From: Actinoallomurus soli
GTDB taxonomy: Bacteria > Actinomycetota > Actinomycetes > Streptosporangiales > Streptosporangiaceae
Assembly: GCF_024055715.1 (NCBI RefSeq)
Contig: NZ_JAMXMV010000001.1
Span: 744,001 to 808,000, forward strand
Direction of reading: 5' to 3'
Length of the DNA stretch: 64,000 nucleotides
A program made the translations under genes and the position numbers. Each line of letters opens with the position of its first letter. Positions within the stretch are counted from its first letter, which is position 1. The notes under the pieces are model-generated. The model had not been told where the DNA came from and searched no databases. It was given only the letters and a program-made list of their open reading frames with translations. Below are positions 9,101 through 17,189 of this stretch, in pieces.

Positions 9101-9340
9101 TCATCGCCCATGACGGGTCCCGCCCCAGGGAACCGGCCATGGCCAGGCCTGAGATTCGATGACCGCTCGTGTGAGGTCGTCGGGATCGGCGGCTTCGACG
9201 AGCCGCCAGCCGCTCGGTGGCGGGATCAACGCCCACCACGCCCGTGTATGTGCGCCGTACCAGAAGATCAGGCCGGGGAACCGTCGGCGCAATATGGGGA
9301 CCGCATCAGGCGTCACGACCGTCGCCGGCGTCCGCATCAC
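9101..9340 (-). CDS. Small hypothetical protein (79 aa)
   Basis: A 79-residue protein with a Trp-rich core ('FPGLIFWYGAHTRAWWALI', then 'GWRLVEAADPDDLTRAVI'), a pattern I associate with small actinomycete proteins that accompany XRE regulators; this is recollection, not proof. Two adjacent ATG codons are possible starts. It overlaps the upstream minus-strand gene by about 35 bases, implying coupled translation. No function can be assigned. Confidence 0.65.
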   Translation of the reverse strand: MMRTPATVVTPDAVPILRRRFPGLIFWYGAHTRAWWALIPPPSGWRLVEAADPDDLTRAVIESQAWPWPVPWGGTRHGR

Positions 9341-9602
9341 GGAGTTTCAAGTAGTCGGCCAGTCGCGCTGCGGCTCCGACCGGATCATCCATGGTGTGGC
9401 GTTCGTGGTGCTCGCGAAGCCATACATACGTGCGCTGTGAGGTGTCGACCTCGATCCGAATTCTGCGGTCGGCCAAGGCGGTCCGCATCGAGACCGCCGG
9501 GCGTGCGTCGCTCATGCCGACGTTGGTGACGCCGAGCCGTATCAGTTCCTGGCAGAGCTGGACCAGCGCTGCGAGCTGCTGCTCGTGACCGACTTCCCTC
9601 AT
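9306..9602 (-). CDS. Small hypothetical protein (98 aa), divergent from XRE regulator
   Basis: The frame is open upstream, but the internal ATG at 9602 is preferred: AGGAAG lies about eight bases before it on the minus strand and the protein becomes typical in composition from there (MREVGHEQQLAALVQLC onward). The 98-residue product is a mixed alpha/beta cytoplasmic protein with no motif I recognise; the C terminus is acidic. It shares the 295-bp divergent region with the XRE regulator gene and overlaps the 79-aa gene downstream. The three genes probably form one regulatory unit, with the XRE protein controlling the pair. Confidence 0.65.
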   Translation of the reverse strand: MREVGHEQQLAALVQLCQELIRLGVTNVGMSDARPAVSMRTALADRRIRIEVDTSQRTYVWLREHHERHTMDDPVGAAARLADYLKLRDADAGDGRDA

Positions 9603-9781
9603 GACCCTGCTTCCTCGTGGTTGGAAGCGGGGCCGGTGACGGACCCATGGACTGGGTGTCTTCCTCTCCGCCGGGGGCGCGAAGAGAAATGGCCACCAGC
9701 GACCCGATCGGTTCGACGTCACCGGCCCCGCAGCTCACCCCGGCGGTGACCTGTCCAAGGCCTCCACCGGATTGAGATCTG

Positions 9782-9824
9782 TCACTGATAGTGAATTCCT
9801 GCGGACCCTGTGAAGTCACCGTGA
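9782..9824. promoter_or_regulatory. Two TCAC/GTGA palindromes in the XRE divergent region
   Basis: TCACTGATAGTGA (9782-9794) is an inverted repeat with five-base arms, and TCACCGTGA (9816-9824) repeats the same TCAC/GTGA half-sites around a single base. Centres are about 32 bp apart, near three helical turns. They lie between the divergent XRE gene and the small-protein pair and are candidate operators for the XRE regulator. The rest of the 295-bp gap shows no other clear structure. Confidence 0.45.
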
Positions 9825-9897
9825 TACTGGAAGGCACGCGCGGATACACACCGCCGCGATTTTGCTTCCTGACTCGTCTTAGCCGAGGTGACGCGAT

Positions 9898-10974
9898 ATG
9901 GCAGCGGCCGATCCCCGCATCGGCGCCCGGCTGCGCGCTGAGCGCAAAGCGCGCCGGATGACCGTCCAGGCGCTCGCGGAAGCCTTCCGTGATAACGCGA
10001 CCGAGCGTGACCGGAAACGCCTTCCCAAGCTTCGGGATCTGTGTCGCACCATCCGCGGCCACGAAGCAGGCGAACACCCTCCGGGGCCCCGCTACCGGAT
10101 GTTCTACGCCGCCGTCTTCGGCATGTCCGAGGAAGAGCTCTTCGGCGATGGCAGGGACGTTCAGGAGTTTCTACCGTGGACCTTCAAGGCCGACGTCGAC
10201 AGCGGCTTAACGCCTGACGACGAGGAACGTCTCGGACTCGCCATGCGCCGGCCGGCGCGGGTGGACGCGGGCGTCATCGAAGCGCTCTCGATGGTCCTCT
10301 CCGGTCAGCGACGGCTGGAGGACGCGATAGGGCCGGTGCCACTCCTGGCCCCGGTCACGGCGCAGGTGCGCAGCGTCACGGCCATGCTTCGTGAAACGTC
10401 CGGGCCGTACCGCGACGAACTGGCCGTCATCGCGGCCGACTGGACCACCTTCGCGGGATGGTTGCGCGCCGCAGTTCGGCAGGACGCCCCTGCTCTGGCG
10501 CTGTTCGATCGTGGCGAGGAACTCGCCGATGATGTCGATTACGGCACAGGCGCCGCGCTGGCCACATCGTTTCGCGGGTACGTGGCTCGGAAGCAAGGGC
10601 GTCCCCGCGCGGTGGTGCGCGCGGCGTCGGCCGCACTGGCCACCCGCGGTGTCCATCCGTCTCAGCGGGCGTTCGACACGCTGCAGGCGGCGCAGGGGCA
10701 CGCGATGCTAGGGGATCGTGAGGACGTACGGCGTCTGCTCGATCGGGCGGTCGACTTGGCTGAGGGCGCGGGCGAACCACCCCGTTCGGTGTATTGGTAC
10801 ACCGAAGGGTTCTTCCGCCTCAACATCGGCGTGGCGCTCGCCGGTATCGGTGAGTATCGCGACGCGGTCGACATCATCACCAGCGGCTTGGACGGGATAC
10901 CGGTCGACCAGCGGGCCGCGGAGTGGCTGCATGAGTATGAGGAGGCACTCGCGGACGCGAAGGTTCGCGCGTGA
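9898..10974 (+). CDS. XRE-family HTH regulator with helical C-terminal domain
   Basis: A 358-residue regulator starting at ATG 9898 after GAGGTGA. Residues 8-75 resemble a Cro/C1 helix-turn-helix ('IGARLRAERKARRMTVQALA') interrupted by a charged insert (about 38-60) before 'PGPRYRMFYAAVFGMSEEEL'. Residues 110-350 are helical with TPR-like segments (for example 'SVYWYTEGFFRLNIGVALAG'). This is the common actinomycete architecture of an HTH protein with a large helical sensor domain, often next to small-protein genes. Ligand unknown. Probably autoregulated through the palindromes at 9782-9824. Confidence 0.85.
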   Translation: MAAADPRIGARLRAERKARRMTVQALAEAFRDNATERDRKRLPKLRDLCRTIRGHEAGEHPPGPRYRMFYAAVFGMSEEELFGDGRDVQEFLPWTFKADVDSGLTPDDEERLGLAMRRPARVDAGVIEALSMVLSGQRRLEDAIGPVPLLAPVTAQVRSVTAMLRETSGPYRDELAVIAADWTTFAGWLRAAVRQDAPALALFDRGEELADDVDYGTGAALATSFRGYVARKQGRPRAVVRAASAALATRGVHPSQRAFDTLQAAQGHAMLGDREDVRRLLDRAVDLAEGAGEPPRSVYWYTEGFFRLNIGVALAGIGEYRDAVDIITSGLDGIPVDQRAAEWLHEYEEALADAKVRA

Positions 10975-11019
10975 GCCCACCTGGGGCAGCGGCCGGCGGC
11001 CCCGGTCGAGGAAACGGTG

Positions 11020-11475
11020 TCAGGGGGTGGCCGGGGTGCTCTGGTCGGCGGGCGTGGTCAGCATCGCGGTCGCGGAGCGGTGGATCTTGGTCAGCGCGCT
11101 CATGAGCTGTTCGCGCTCGGCCGGGCTGAGGTCGGCGGTGATGCTCTCCTCGATGAGGCGCCGTTCCCTCTCGACGGGTTCCTGAAGCGCGCGTCCGGCG
11201 TCGGTGAGCCAGAGCCGGACGAGGCGGTTGTCCCGGTCGTCGCGTCGGCGGGTGAGCAGGCCGGCGGCGGTCATCCGGGTGGCCGCCTTGACGACGTTGG
11301 CGGTGGTGACGTTCAGCGCGGCGGCGACCTCGCCGGGCGTGCGGCCGTCCTCCTGCCACAGCACTGCGAGCAGGTGATCCTGGCCGAGATGCAGGCCATG
11401 ACGCCGTACGGCCGCCTCGGCGACCGCCCGGACCGCCTTGGAGGTCCTGCCGTGCAGGTCCAGGAACTCGGGCAT
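11020..11475 (-). CDS. MarR-family transcriptional regulator
   Basis: A 151-residue winged-helix regulator. The recognition region is about residues 45-95 ('GEVAAALNVTTANVVKAATR', then the wing RRRDDRDNRLVRLWLT with the DxR motif of MarR proteins). N- and C-terminal helices form the dimer interface. Divergent from an NmrA-like oxidoreductase, with two near-identical 19-bp operator sites between them; this layout implies autorepression and control of the oxidoreductase, with release by a small ligand or oxidant. Confidence 0.92.
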   Translation of the reverse strand: MPEFLDLHGRTSKAVRAVAEAAVRRHGLHLGQDHLLAVLWQEDGRTPGEVAAALNVTTANVVKAATRMTAAGLLTRRRDDRDNRLVRLWLTDAGRALQEPVERERRLIEESITADLSPAEREQLMSALTKIHRSATAMLTTPADQSTPATP

Positions 11476-11534
11476 CGCGCGGCCTCCAGGGATGTCTCGG
11501 GGAACCCGGCGTCCGCCGGTGCGGCAGGGGTCGG

Positions 11535-11589
11535 TTGACGGCAGATCATTAACCGGTTAACGTCTTCCTCGATCATTAACCGGTAAACG
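11535..11589 (+). promoter_or_regulatory. Promoter and double MarR operator
   Basis: A sigma-70-like promoter reads TTGACG (11535-11540), a 17-bp spacer, TAACGT (11558-11563). Its -10 overlaps the first of two 19-bp sites: GATCATTAACCGGTTAACG (11544-11562) and GATCATTAACCGGTAAACG (11571-11589), differing at one base and spaced 27 bp. The first contains the perfect 12-bp palindrome TTAACCGGTTAA. Placement over the -10 and start region fits repression by the divergently encoded MarR protein. Confidence 0.8.
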
Positions 11590-11604
11590 ACCTGAGGGGT
11601 CCTC

Positions 11605-12465
11605 ATGATACTGGTCACCGGTGCGACCGGGCACGTCGGCCGTGAGCTCGTCCGGGAGCTGGACGCCGCCGGCGCCCGCTTCCGCATCCTGGTCCGCGAC
11701 CCGGCCCGCGCCGCCGGCCTGCCCGAGCGCGCCGAGCGCGTGGTCGCGGACCTGGACGACCCGGCGACGCTGCCGCCCGCCTTCGCCGGCGTCGACCGGC
11801 TGTTCCTGCTCACCCCCGGCATCGGCCTCGACCAGACCGCGCACGCCGTCGCCGCCGCCCGGACCGCCGGGGTCGGCCACATCGTGCACCTGTCCTCCTT
11901 CAACGTCCTCGGCGACCCGATGCCCGCCATGGGCCGCTGGCACCACGAGCGCGAGCAGGCGATCCGCACCTCCGGCATCCCCGCGACGTTCCTGCGACCC
12001 GGCGGCTTCATGACGAACGCCTTCGACTGGCTGCCCACCATCAGGGATGGCGGCTACGTCCTCGACCCGGTCGGCCCCGGCCGGTACGCGCCGATCGACC
12101 CGGCCGACATCGCCGCCGTCGCCGCTCTGGCGCTGACCCGGGACGGTCACCGGGACCGGGAGTACGTCATCACCGGGGACGAGCCGTTCACCGTCGCCGA
12201 ACAGGTCGAGATCCTCGCCGCGACGGCCGGCCGGGACATCGAGGTGCGGGCGGTGGCGACTCCGCAGGAGGCCGTCGCCTCGCGCTTCCCCCACGGAGCG
12301 CCCCCGGCGCTGGCCGAGGCCATCATCGAGGGGTTCGCCCTGATGCGCGCCGACACCGCCGGCTTCCGTACCGACACCGTGGAACGCCTGCTCGGCCGTA
12401 GGCCGCGCACCTTCGCCGACTGGTGCGCCCGCAACGCCGACGCCTTCCGGCAGGCCGCGACCTGA
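11605..12465 (+). CDS. NmrA-like NAD(P)-binding oxidoreductase
   Basis: A 286-residue atypical short-chain dehydrogenase. The Rossmann glycine motif GATGHVG lies at residues 6-12 and 'ILVRDPARAAGL' follows beta-strand 2. There is no YxxxK catalytic pair at the usual place, so it fits the NmrA/QOR2-like group that acts as a redox sensor or quinone/azo reductase. RBS GAGGGG precedes ATG 11605. Transcribed divergently from the MarR gene through the double operator; a detoxification role is likely but the substrate is unknown. Confidence 0.9.
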   Translation: MILVTGATGHVGRELVRELDAAGARFRILVRDPARAAGLPERAERVVADLDDPATLPPAFAGVDRLFLLTPGIGLDQTAHAVAAARTAGVGHIVHLSSFNVLGDPMPAMGRWHHEREQAIRTSGIPATFLRPGGFMTNAFDWLPTIRDGGYVLDPVGPGRYAPIDPADIAAVAALALTRDGHRDREYVITGDEPFTVAEQVEILAATAGRDIEVRAVATPQEAVASRFPHGAPPALAEAIIEGFALMRADTAGFRTDTVERLLGRRPRTFADWCARNADAFRQAAT

Positions 12466-12476
12466 CCGCGGCGAGG

Positions 12477-13271
12477 TCAGCGGGCGGCGGCGGGCTCGGA
12501 GGCCATGCGGGGGCGGTGGCCGAGACGCTGGGAGAGGACGGCCGCGCCCTTGCGGACCAGGGTGCTCCACTCCCCGCGCCGCCGGTCGTCCCAGCGGATG
12601 CTCGGCACCGAGATGCTCATCCCGGCGACCATGGCGTCCGTGTGGTCGTAGACGGGGGCGGCGACGCAGAACACCGCCTCGTTCGACTCGCACTCGTCGT
12701 ACGACAGGCCCTGCCGCCGGATGTCGTCCAGGTGCTCGCGCAGTCGTACGGGCGAGGTGACGCTGTGGTCGGTCATGGCGGCCAGGTCGCGGCCGAGCGG
12801 ATAGGCGGCGTCCAGGGCCTCGGCGGTCAGGCCGGCCAGCAGCATCTTGCCGACGCCCGTGCAGTGCGCCGGGAGGCGGCGGCCCACGGCGGAGACCATG
12901 CGGACGGGATGGGTGCTGTCGGCCTTGGCGATGTACACGACGTCGGTTCCGTCGAGGATCGCGACGTGGACCGTCTCGTCGCACTCGGTGGCGACGCGCT
13001 GGGCGGCCTCGCGCGCCTCGTGGGCGAGGTCGAGCTGGTCGGCGAAGACGCTGCCGAGCTGGAACAGCCGCATGCCCAGGCGGTAGCGCGTCGGCTGTCC
13101 GGGCATCGGGATGAGGTACGCGCGCTCGGTCAGCGTGGTGACCAGCTCGTGGACCGTCGTCCGGGGGAGCCCGAGACGCTCGGTGATCTCCGGAGCGGAC
13201 AGGGTCGGCCGGTCCAGGAAGAGCTCGAGGATGTCGAGGGCACGAGTCACCGCCGGCACCGCACGCCCCAT
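12477..13271 (-). CDS. IclR-family transcriptional regulator
   Basis: The open frame extends to 13451, but ATG 13271 gives the normal family start (MGRAVPAVTRALDILELF) and a 264-residue protein; a promoter lies just upstream. Residues 8-70 are the winged helix ('PEITERLGLPRTTVHELV'); residues 85-250 are the IclR effector domain (DGTDVVYIAKADS, 'PAHCTGVGKMLLAGL', 'AAPVYDHTDAMVAGMSISV'). The target is not obvious: the convergent NmrA gene ends 11 bp away, and the upstream polyprenyl synthase set is divergent and about 210 bp off. Autoregulation and control of that set are possible. Confidence 0.92.
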   Translation of the reverse strand: MGRAVPAVTRALDILELFLDRPTLSAPEITERLGLPRTTVHELVTTLTERAYLIPMPGQPTRYRLGMRLFQLGSVFADQLDLAHEAREAAQRVATECDETVHVAILDGTDVVYIAKADSTHPVRMVSAVGRRLPAHCTGVGKMLLAGLTAEALDAAYPLGRDLAAMTDHSVTSPVRLREHLDDIRRQGLSYDECESNEAVFCVAAPVYDHTDAMVAGMSISVPSIRWDDRRRGEWSTLVRKGAAVLSQRLGHRPRMASEPAAAR

Positions 13272-13309
13272 CACGGCCGCCTTCCCGAACGCCGTACGAA
13301 ATCCCGGAC

Positions 13310-13339
13310 AGCTTAGAAAGGTCTGTCTCCCGGTGTCAA
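13310..13339 (-). promoter_or_regulatory. Promoter of the IclR gene
   Basis: Read on the minus strand: -35 TTGACA (13339-13334), 18-bp spacer, -10 TAAGCT (13315-13310). The predicted start near 13303 leaves a leader of about 30 bases to ATG 13271, which supports that start over the longer open frame. Confidence 0.65.
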
Positions 13340-13482
13340 CGATCCGCCCATGTCGTCGCCGGCGGATCGGGGGGCGGTCGCACGGGCCGCGGAAAGTGGC
13401 CCGATGCGGCCAACAAGCCTCGATGCCGGTGATTCCCGTGATACCACTCATTGTATTGATATGGATACGGATGGTGATCGCA

Positions 13483-13713
13483 ATGGCGAGCGGTGACGGT
13501 TCGCGGGACGAGATCCTCTATCTGGCGGCCGGGCTCGCCGACCTGGTGACGGAAGGGCTCCGGGGAGCCACCCGCCGCCTCCCGGGCCTCTCGGAGGTGC
13601 GGCAGGAGCTGCGGGCGCGCGGCGAGCTGGCGGTCCGGCGCTCCGGACCGGGGTCGGAGGCCCACCTGGAGGTGCTGGCCCGGCACGTCGTCCGGCGGAG
13701 CCAGGATGGCTGA
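13483..13713 (+). CDS. Small hypothetical protein preceding the polyprenyl synthase
   Basis: A 76-residue helical protein if ATG 13483 is used (MASGDGSRDEILYLAAGL onward); it overlaps the polyprenyl synthase start by eight bases, so it is almost certainly co-translated. An in-frame ATG at 13423 would add 20 residues forming a hydrophobic stretch (PVIPVIPLIVLIWIRMVIAM), a possible membrane anchor. That segment uses AT-rich codons unlike the rest and lacks a Shine-Dalgarno, so it may instead be promoter DNA. No domain recognised; perhaps a scaffold or anchor for the two enzymes downstream. Confidence 0.6.
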   Translation: MASGDGSRDEILYLAAGLADLVTEGLRGATRRLPGLSEVRQELRARGELAVRRSGPGSEAHLEVLARHVVRRSQDG

Positions 13714-14695
13714 CCTGCGCGTCCGGGTCGACCGCGCCCTGACGGAGTTCGTCGAGACGGAGATCGGCGAGCTGCTCGCGCTCGATGAGGAGCTCGCGCC
13801 CGTCGCCGAGCAGACGCGCGTCTCGATCGCGGGCGGCAAACGGGTCCGCCCGGCGTTCTGCTACTGGGGGTGGCGCGCGTCGGGGCAGCCCGACACCGAC
13901 GCGATGGTGCGGGCGGCGGCGGCCCTGGAGCTGGTGCACGCCGCGGCGATCGTCCACGACGACATCATCGACCGGAGCCGGCTCCGGCGCGGGCGTACGA
14001 CGGCACACGAGAGTCTCGGCGACGGCCTGGCCATCGTCATCGGGGACCTGCTGATGGCGTGGGCGGGGCAGCTCTTCCACGCCTCGGGCCTGCCGCGGAC
14101 GTTCCTGGCCAGGGCCCTGCCCGTCTGGGCCACGATGGGCCGTGAGCTGGTGGCCGGCGAGTGCCTGGAGATCCTCCGCACCGGCGGCGCGCACGACCTG
14201 GCCCGTTCCCTGGCGATCGTGCGGTTGAAGACCGGCTCGTACACCGTCGAGCGGCCGCTGCAGATCGGCGCGGTGCTCGGGGGAGCCGACCCCGTGACGC
14301 TGCGCGCGCTGGCGGCGTACGCGCGCCCGCTCGGCGAGGCGTTCCAGCTCCGTGACGACCTGTGGGGCGTGTTCGGCGACCCCGGGCGGACCGGCAAGTC
14401 GGCCCTGGACGACCTGACGGGCCGCAAGCCGACGGCGTTGCTGGCCCTCACGCTGTCCCGGGCGGCGGCATCCGACTGCCGGAGACTGGGCGACCTCCTC
14501 GACGGCCCGGTCACCCCGGCCGACGCCGCGGAGATCCGGGACATCATGCGGCGCTCCGGCGCGCCCGCCGAGGTCCGGCGAATGATCGACGACCGCGCCG
14601 CGACGGCGCGCGCGGCGCTGCACGAGTCCCGGCTGGCCCCCGAGGCCGCCGCCGCCCTGACCCGGCTGATAAGTGAGGCGACCGCTGATGACTGA
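13706..14695 (+). CDS. Polyprenyl diphosphate synthase
   Basis: A 329-residue trans-isoprenyl diphosphate synthase. GGKRVRP near residue 45 binds pyrophosphate. The first Asp-rich motif is HDDIIDRSRLRRG (DDxxD near 85-89) and the second FQLRDDLWGVFGD near 214-226, followed by 'GKSALDDLTGRKPTALL'. It condenses isopentenyl diphosphate with an allylic diphosphate; chain length cannot be read securely. It sits between the small protein (8-bp overlap) and the DUF2236 oxygenase (8-bp overlap), so the three are one operon, and its product or a derivative is a good candidate substrate for the oxygenase. Confidence 0.92.
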   Translation: MADLRVRVDRALTEFVETEIGELLALDEELAPVAEQTRVSIAGGKRVRPAFCYWGWRASGQPDTDAMVRAAAALELVHAAAIVHDDIIDRSRLRRGRTTAHESLGDGLAIVIGDLLMAWAGQLFHASGLPRTFLARALPVWATMGRELVAGECLEILRTGGAHDLARSLAIVRLKTGSYTVERPLQIGAVLGGADPVTLRALAAYARPLGEAFQLRDDLWGVFGDPGRTGKSALDDLTGRKPTALLALTLSRAAASDCRRLGDLLDGPVTPADAAEIRDIMRRSGAPAEVRRMIDDRAATARAALHESRLAPEAAAALTRLISEATADD

Positions 14696-15836
14696 GTACA
14701 CCGACGCGTACCTGGACGGCCTGCGCCTCAAGGGAGATGACCTCGCCGACGCGACCGTCGAGGCGCTGTTCGCCGGGGCGGAGGTGGCCCGGTACAACAC
14801 GCTCATGCGCTGGTTCGACGTCTCCGGCCAGGCGCTGCCCGACAACGTCCCGGACGCCGCCCGTGACTACCTCGACGCGACCGCCACTCCGCCGGAGTGG
14901 GTCGACTGGGCGGTCATGGAGCGGGCCCGGGAGTTCTTCGTCGACAACGACGTGCACATCGCGACCGCGCTGTCCTTCGCGGCGATGCCGGCGTGCTACG
15001 TCGTCCCGCATATCGCCAGGCTGCTGTCCGCTACGCACTCGCTGGCCTATCCGTCACGGCGCATGGCCGAGACCGGCCAGTTCACCGTGTACCTCATGCG
15101 GCCGGACGCCTTCGAGGCCGGCGGACGGTTCCTCCCGGCGGCGCAGAAGGTACGGCTGCTGCACGCCTCGATCCGCCGCCACCTGAAACAGGCGGGCCGG
15201 TGGCCGGAGCCGGTTCCGATCTGCCAGGAGGACATGCTCGGCGGGCTGATGATGTTCAGCATCCAGGTGCTGGACGCCCTGCACCGGATGGGCGTGCACA
15301 TCACTCCCGACGGCGCGGAGGCGTACTACTACGCGTGGCGGGTCGTGGGCGCCGTCCTCGGCTGCGATCCCGCGACCATCCCGCCCGACCTCGACGCGGC
15401 CCGCCGCTTCTCCGACCGGTACATGCTCCGCCACATGGGCCCGTCCCCGGAGGGGTCGCTCCTGACCCGGCAGCTGATCGCGATGTACGAGGAGGTCGTC
15501 CCCGGCAGGCTGCTGGACCCGGTGGTGCCCGCCCTGATCCGCTACCTGATCGGTGACACGGCGGCCGACTGGCTGGAGGTGCCCCGATCCCGCTGGGACT
15601 CCGTCATCGGGGTCGCCCCGGCGCTCCTCGGCGCGCTCGAACGCTTCGAGGACCGCGGGCCCTGGGCCGCGCAACTGTCCGACCGGCTCGGCCGCCTGGT
15701 GACGGTGCTCGAGCTGTCCTCCCTGACACGGGGACGCGTCATGCACTACGCCATCCCGCAGGAGCTGAAGGCCGCGTACGGCGTGCCCGCACCGGCGGCC
15801 CGCTGGACCCCGCCGCCCCCGGCCGACCTCCCCTGA
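14688..15836 (+). CDS. DUF2236 (MpaB/rubber oxygenase Lcp-like) oxygenase
   Basis: A 382-residue helical protein of the Lcp/MpaB superfamily. ATG 14688 has GAGG eight bases upstream; a GTG at 14673 is a weaker option. R125, T129 (RMAET) and H159 (VRLLHASIRR) have the 0/+4/+34 spacing of R164, T168 and axial heme ligand H198 in latex-clearing protein Lcp(K30), which supports a heme-b oxygenase that could cleave isoprenoid double bonds. No signal peptide, unlike secreted Lcp, so the substrate is internal. Coupled to the polyprenyl synthase (8-bp overlap). Specific substrate unknown. Confidence 0.85.
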   Translation: MTEYTDAYLDGLRLKGDDLADATVEALFAGAEVARYNTLMRWFDVSGQALPDNVPDAARDYLDATATPPEWVDWAVMERAREFFVDNDVHIATALSFAAMPACYVVPHIARLLSATHSLAYPSRRMAETGQFTVYLMRPDAFEAGGRFLPAAQKVRLLHASIRRHLKQAGRWPEPVPICQEDMLGGLMMFSIQVLDALHRMGVHITPDGAEAYYYAWRVVGAVLGCDPATIPPDLDAARRFSDRYMLRHMGPSPEGSLLTRQLIAMYEEVVPGRLLDPVVPALIRYLIGDTAADWLEVPRSRWDSVIGVAPALLGALERFEDRGPWAAQLSDRLGRLVTVLELSSLTRGRVMHYAIPQELKAAYGVPAPAARWTPPPPADLP

Positions 15837-15883
15837 CCTGCCGTCTTCGGGCCTACCCGCCGCCTGAGCGGCGTTCGCCCGAT

Positions 15884-16051
15884 GGCGGGGACGCCAACTA
15901 CCTGGGCTGGTCCGCAACGATGGCCCCCGTCATCATGGGGAATCCGGAGCGCCCGGAGCTCGGCGAGGAGCTCGCGAACGCCTTCTGCGCCACCGACCCG
16001 GACATCGCCGCCGTCTTCGCCCGTACGACCTTCCTGCCCGGCACCCTGTGA
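15884..16051 (+). pseudogene. RsbQ-like alpha/beta hydrolase remnant
   Basis: A 55-codon fragment that reads GDANYLGWSATMAPVIMG, then a stretch ending in FCATDPDIAAVFARTTFL. This matches the central part of Bacillus RsbQ (NYIGWANYLAPLVMG, then FCTTDPIVAKTFAKATFF, from memory). The N-terminal half with the catalytic serine and the C-terminal part with the histidine are missing. It ends at TGA 16049-16051, overlapping the GTG of the RsbP-like remnant, as an intact rsbQP operon would. The DUF2236 gene stops 48 bp upstream, so the deletion joined this fragment to it. Confidence 0.75.
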
Positions 16052-17062
16052 CGCCCGGATCGCGCCGGGGGCCGAAACCGGCGGAGACCGACGACGCGCG
16101 ACTCGCCTCATTCAACTCGCTGCTGGAGGACAGCGCCGAGGACCTGTACGAGAACGCCCCGTGCGGCTACCTGTCCACGCTGATGGACGGGGAGATCACC
16201 AAGGTCAACGGCACGCTGCTCCGGTGGCTCGGCCACACGCGTGAGCAGATGGTCGGCCGGATGCGGTTCTCCGACGTGCTCACCGTGGGCGGGAGGCTCT
16301 ACCACGAGACCCACTTCGCCCCGTTGCTGCGGATGCAGGGCAAGCTCGACGGCATCGCACTGGAGCTGAAGACGGCCGGCGGCGAGCGGTTGCCGGTCCT
16401 GGTGACCTCGGTGGTCAAGACGGACTCCGAGGGCCGGCCGCCTGTTCCCCGCCGGCGACGACCGATGGGGCTTCTTCCTCGGCGACGTGTGCGGCAAGGG
16501 TCCCGAGGCGGCCGCCGTGACGTCCCTGACCCGCTACACGCTGCGCGCCGCCGCGCTGGGCGACCCCGACCCGGTGACGGCCCTGGCCACCCTCAACACC
16601 GCCCTGCTCGAACGCTACGCCGGCGGAGAACCGCGGTTCTGCACGGCCGTCACCGGCCTGCTCACCCGGACCGGGGATGCCTCCTACGACGTCCGCCTCG
16701 CCGGCGGCGGTCACCCGTACCCGCTGCGGCTCGGCGCCGACGGCGGTGCCGGGTACCTGTCCACACGGGGCGGCCCCCTCGTCGGGGTGCTGCCCGATCC
16801 GGAGTTCGTCGCCACGACCACCACCCTGGGCCCCGGCGACACGTTCCTGCTCTACACCGACGGCCTGACCGAGGCCCCCATCGGGAAGGGCGTGCGGTAC
16901 GGCGAGGAGCGCCTGCTGGAGTTCGCCGGAGGGCTCGCCCCGGCCACGCCCGGTGAGGTCGTCGACGCCGTCACCGGTCTGCTCGACGGTTTCGGCGAGG
17001 GGCCCGATGACGACACCGCTCTGCTCGCGGTCGGCGTCCCACGGCGATCACGCGCGGACTGA
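16048..17062 (+). pseudogene. RsbP-like PAS-PP2C phosphatase with internal deletion and frameshift
   Basis: From GTG 16048 the frame encodes a PAS domain (LEDSAEDLYENAPCGYLSTL onward, about 127 residues). At about 16436-16442 it breaks, and the SpoIIE-type PP2C sequence resumes in the next frame (LFPAGDDRWGFFLGDVCGKG, then 'LYTDGLTEAPIGKG' and GPDDDTALLAVGV). The linker and the N-terminal strands of the PP2C domain, including the first metal-binding Asp region, are absent, so this is a deletion with frame loss rather than a simple base error. An intact protein would dephosphorylate an anti-anti-sigma factor under RsbQ control. GTG 16487 could only give a truncated phosphatase. Confidence 0.8.
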
Positions 17063-17189
17063 GCGCGACTTCCGACAATCATCGCGAGAATGCCCGTTTT
17101 GGGACAGCGGGCGCTTTCGGTGGGCTAATTCACGGAACGTCGGCCCTTGGCTGCGAAAAAGCTTTCATAAGGGTCGCCGAGGACATCTC

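Noticed and set aside
13272-13451. Extended IclR N terminus
   Set aside because: A TTGACA/TAAGCT promoter lies inside it, and the family start is at 13271.
16048-17062. RsbP-like gene as an intact gene with a sequencing frameshift
   Set aside because: Conserved PP2C strands are absent at the junction, so a single base change cannot restore it, and the neighbouring RsbQ fragment is also truncated at both ends.
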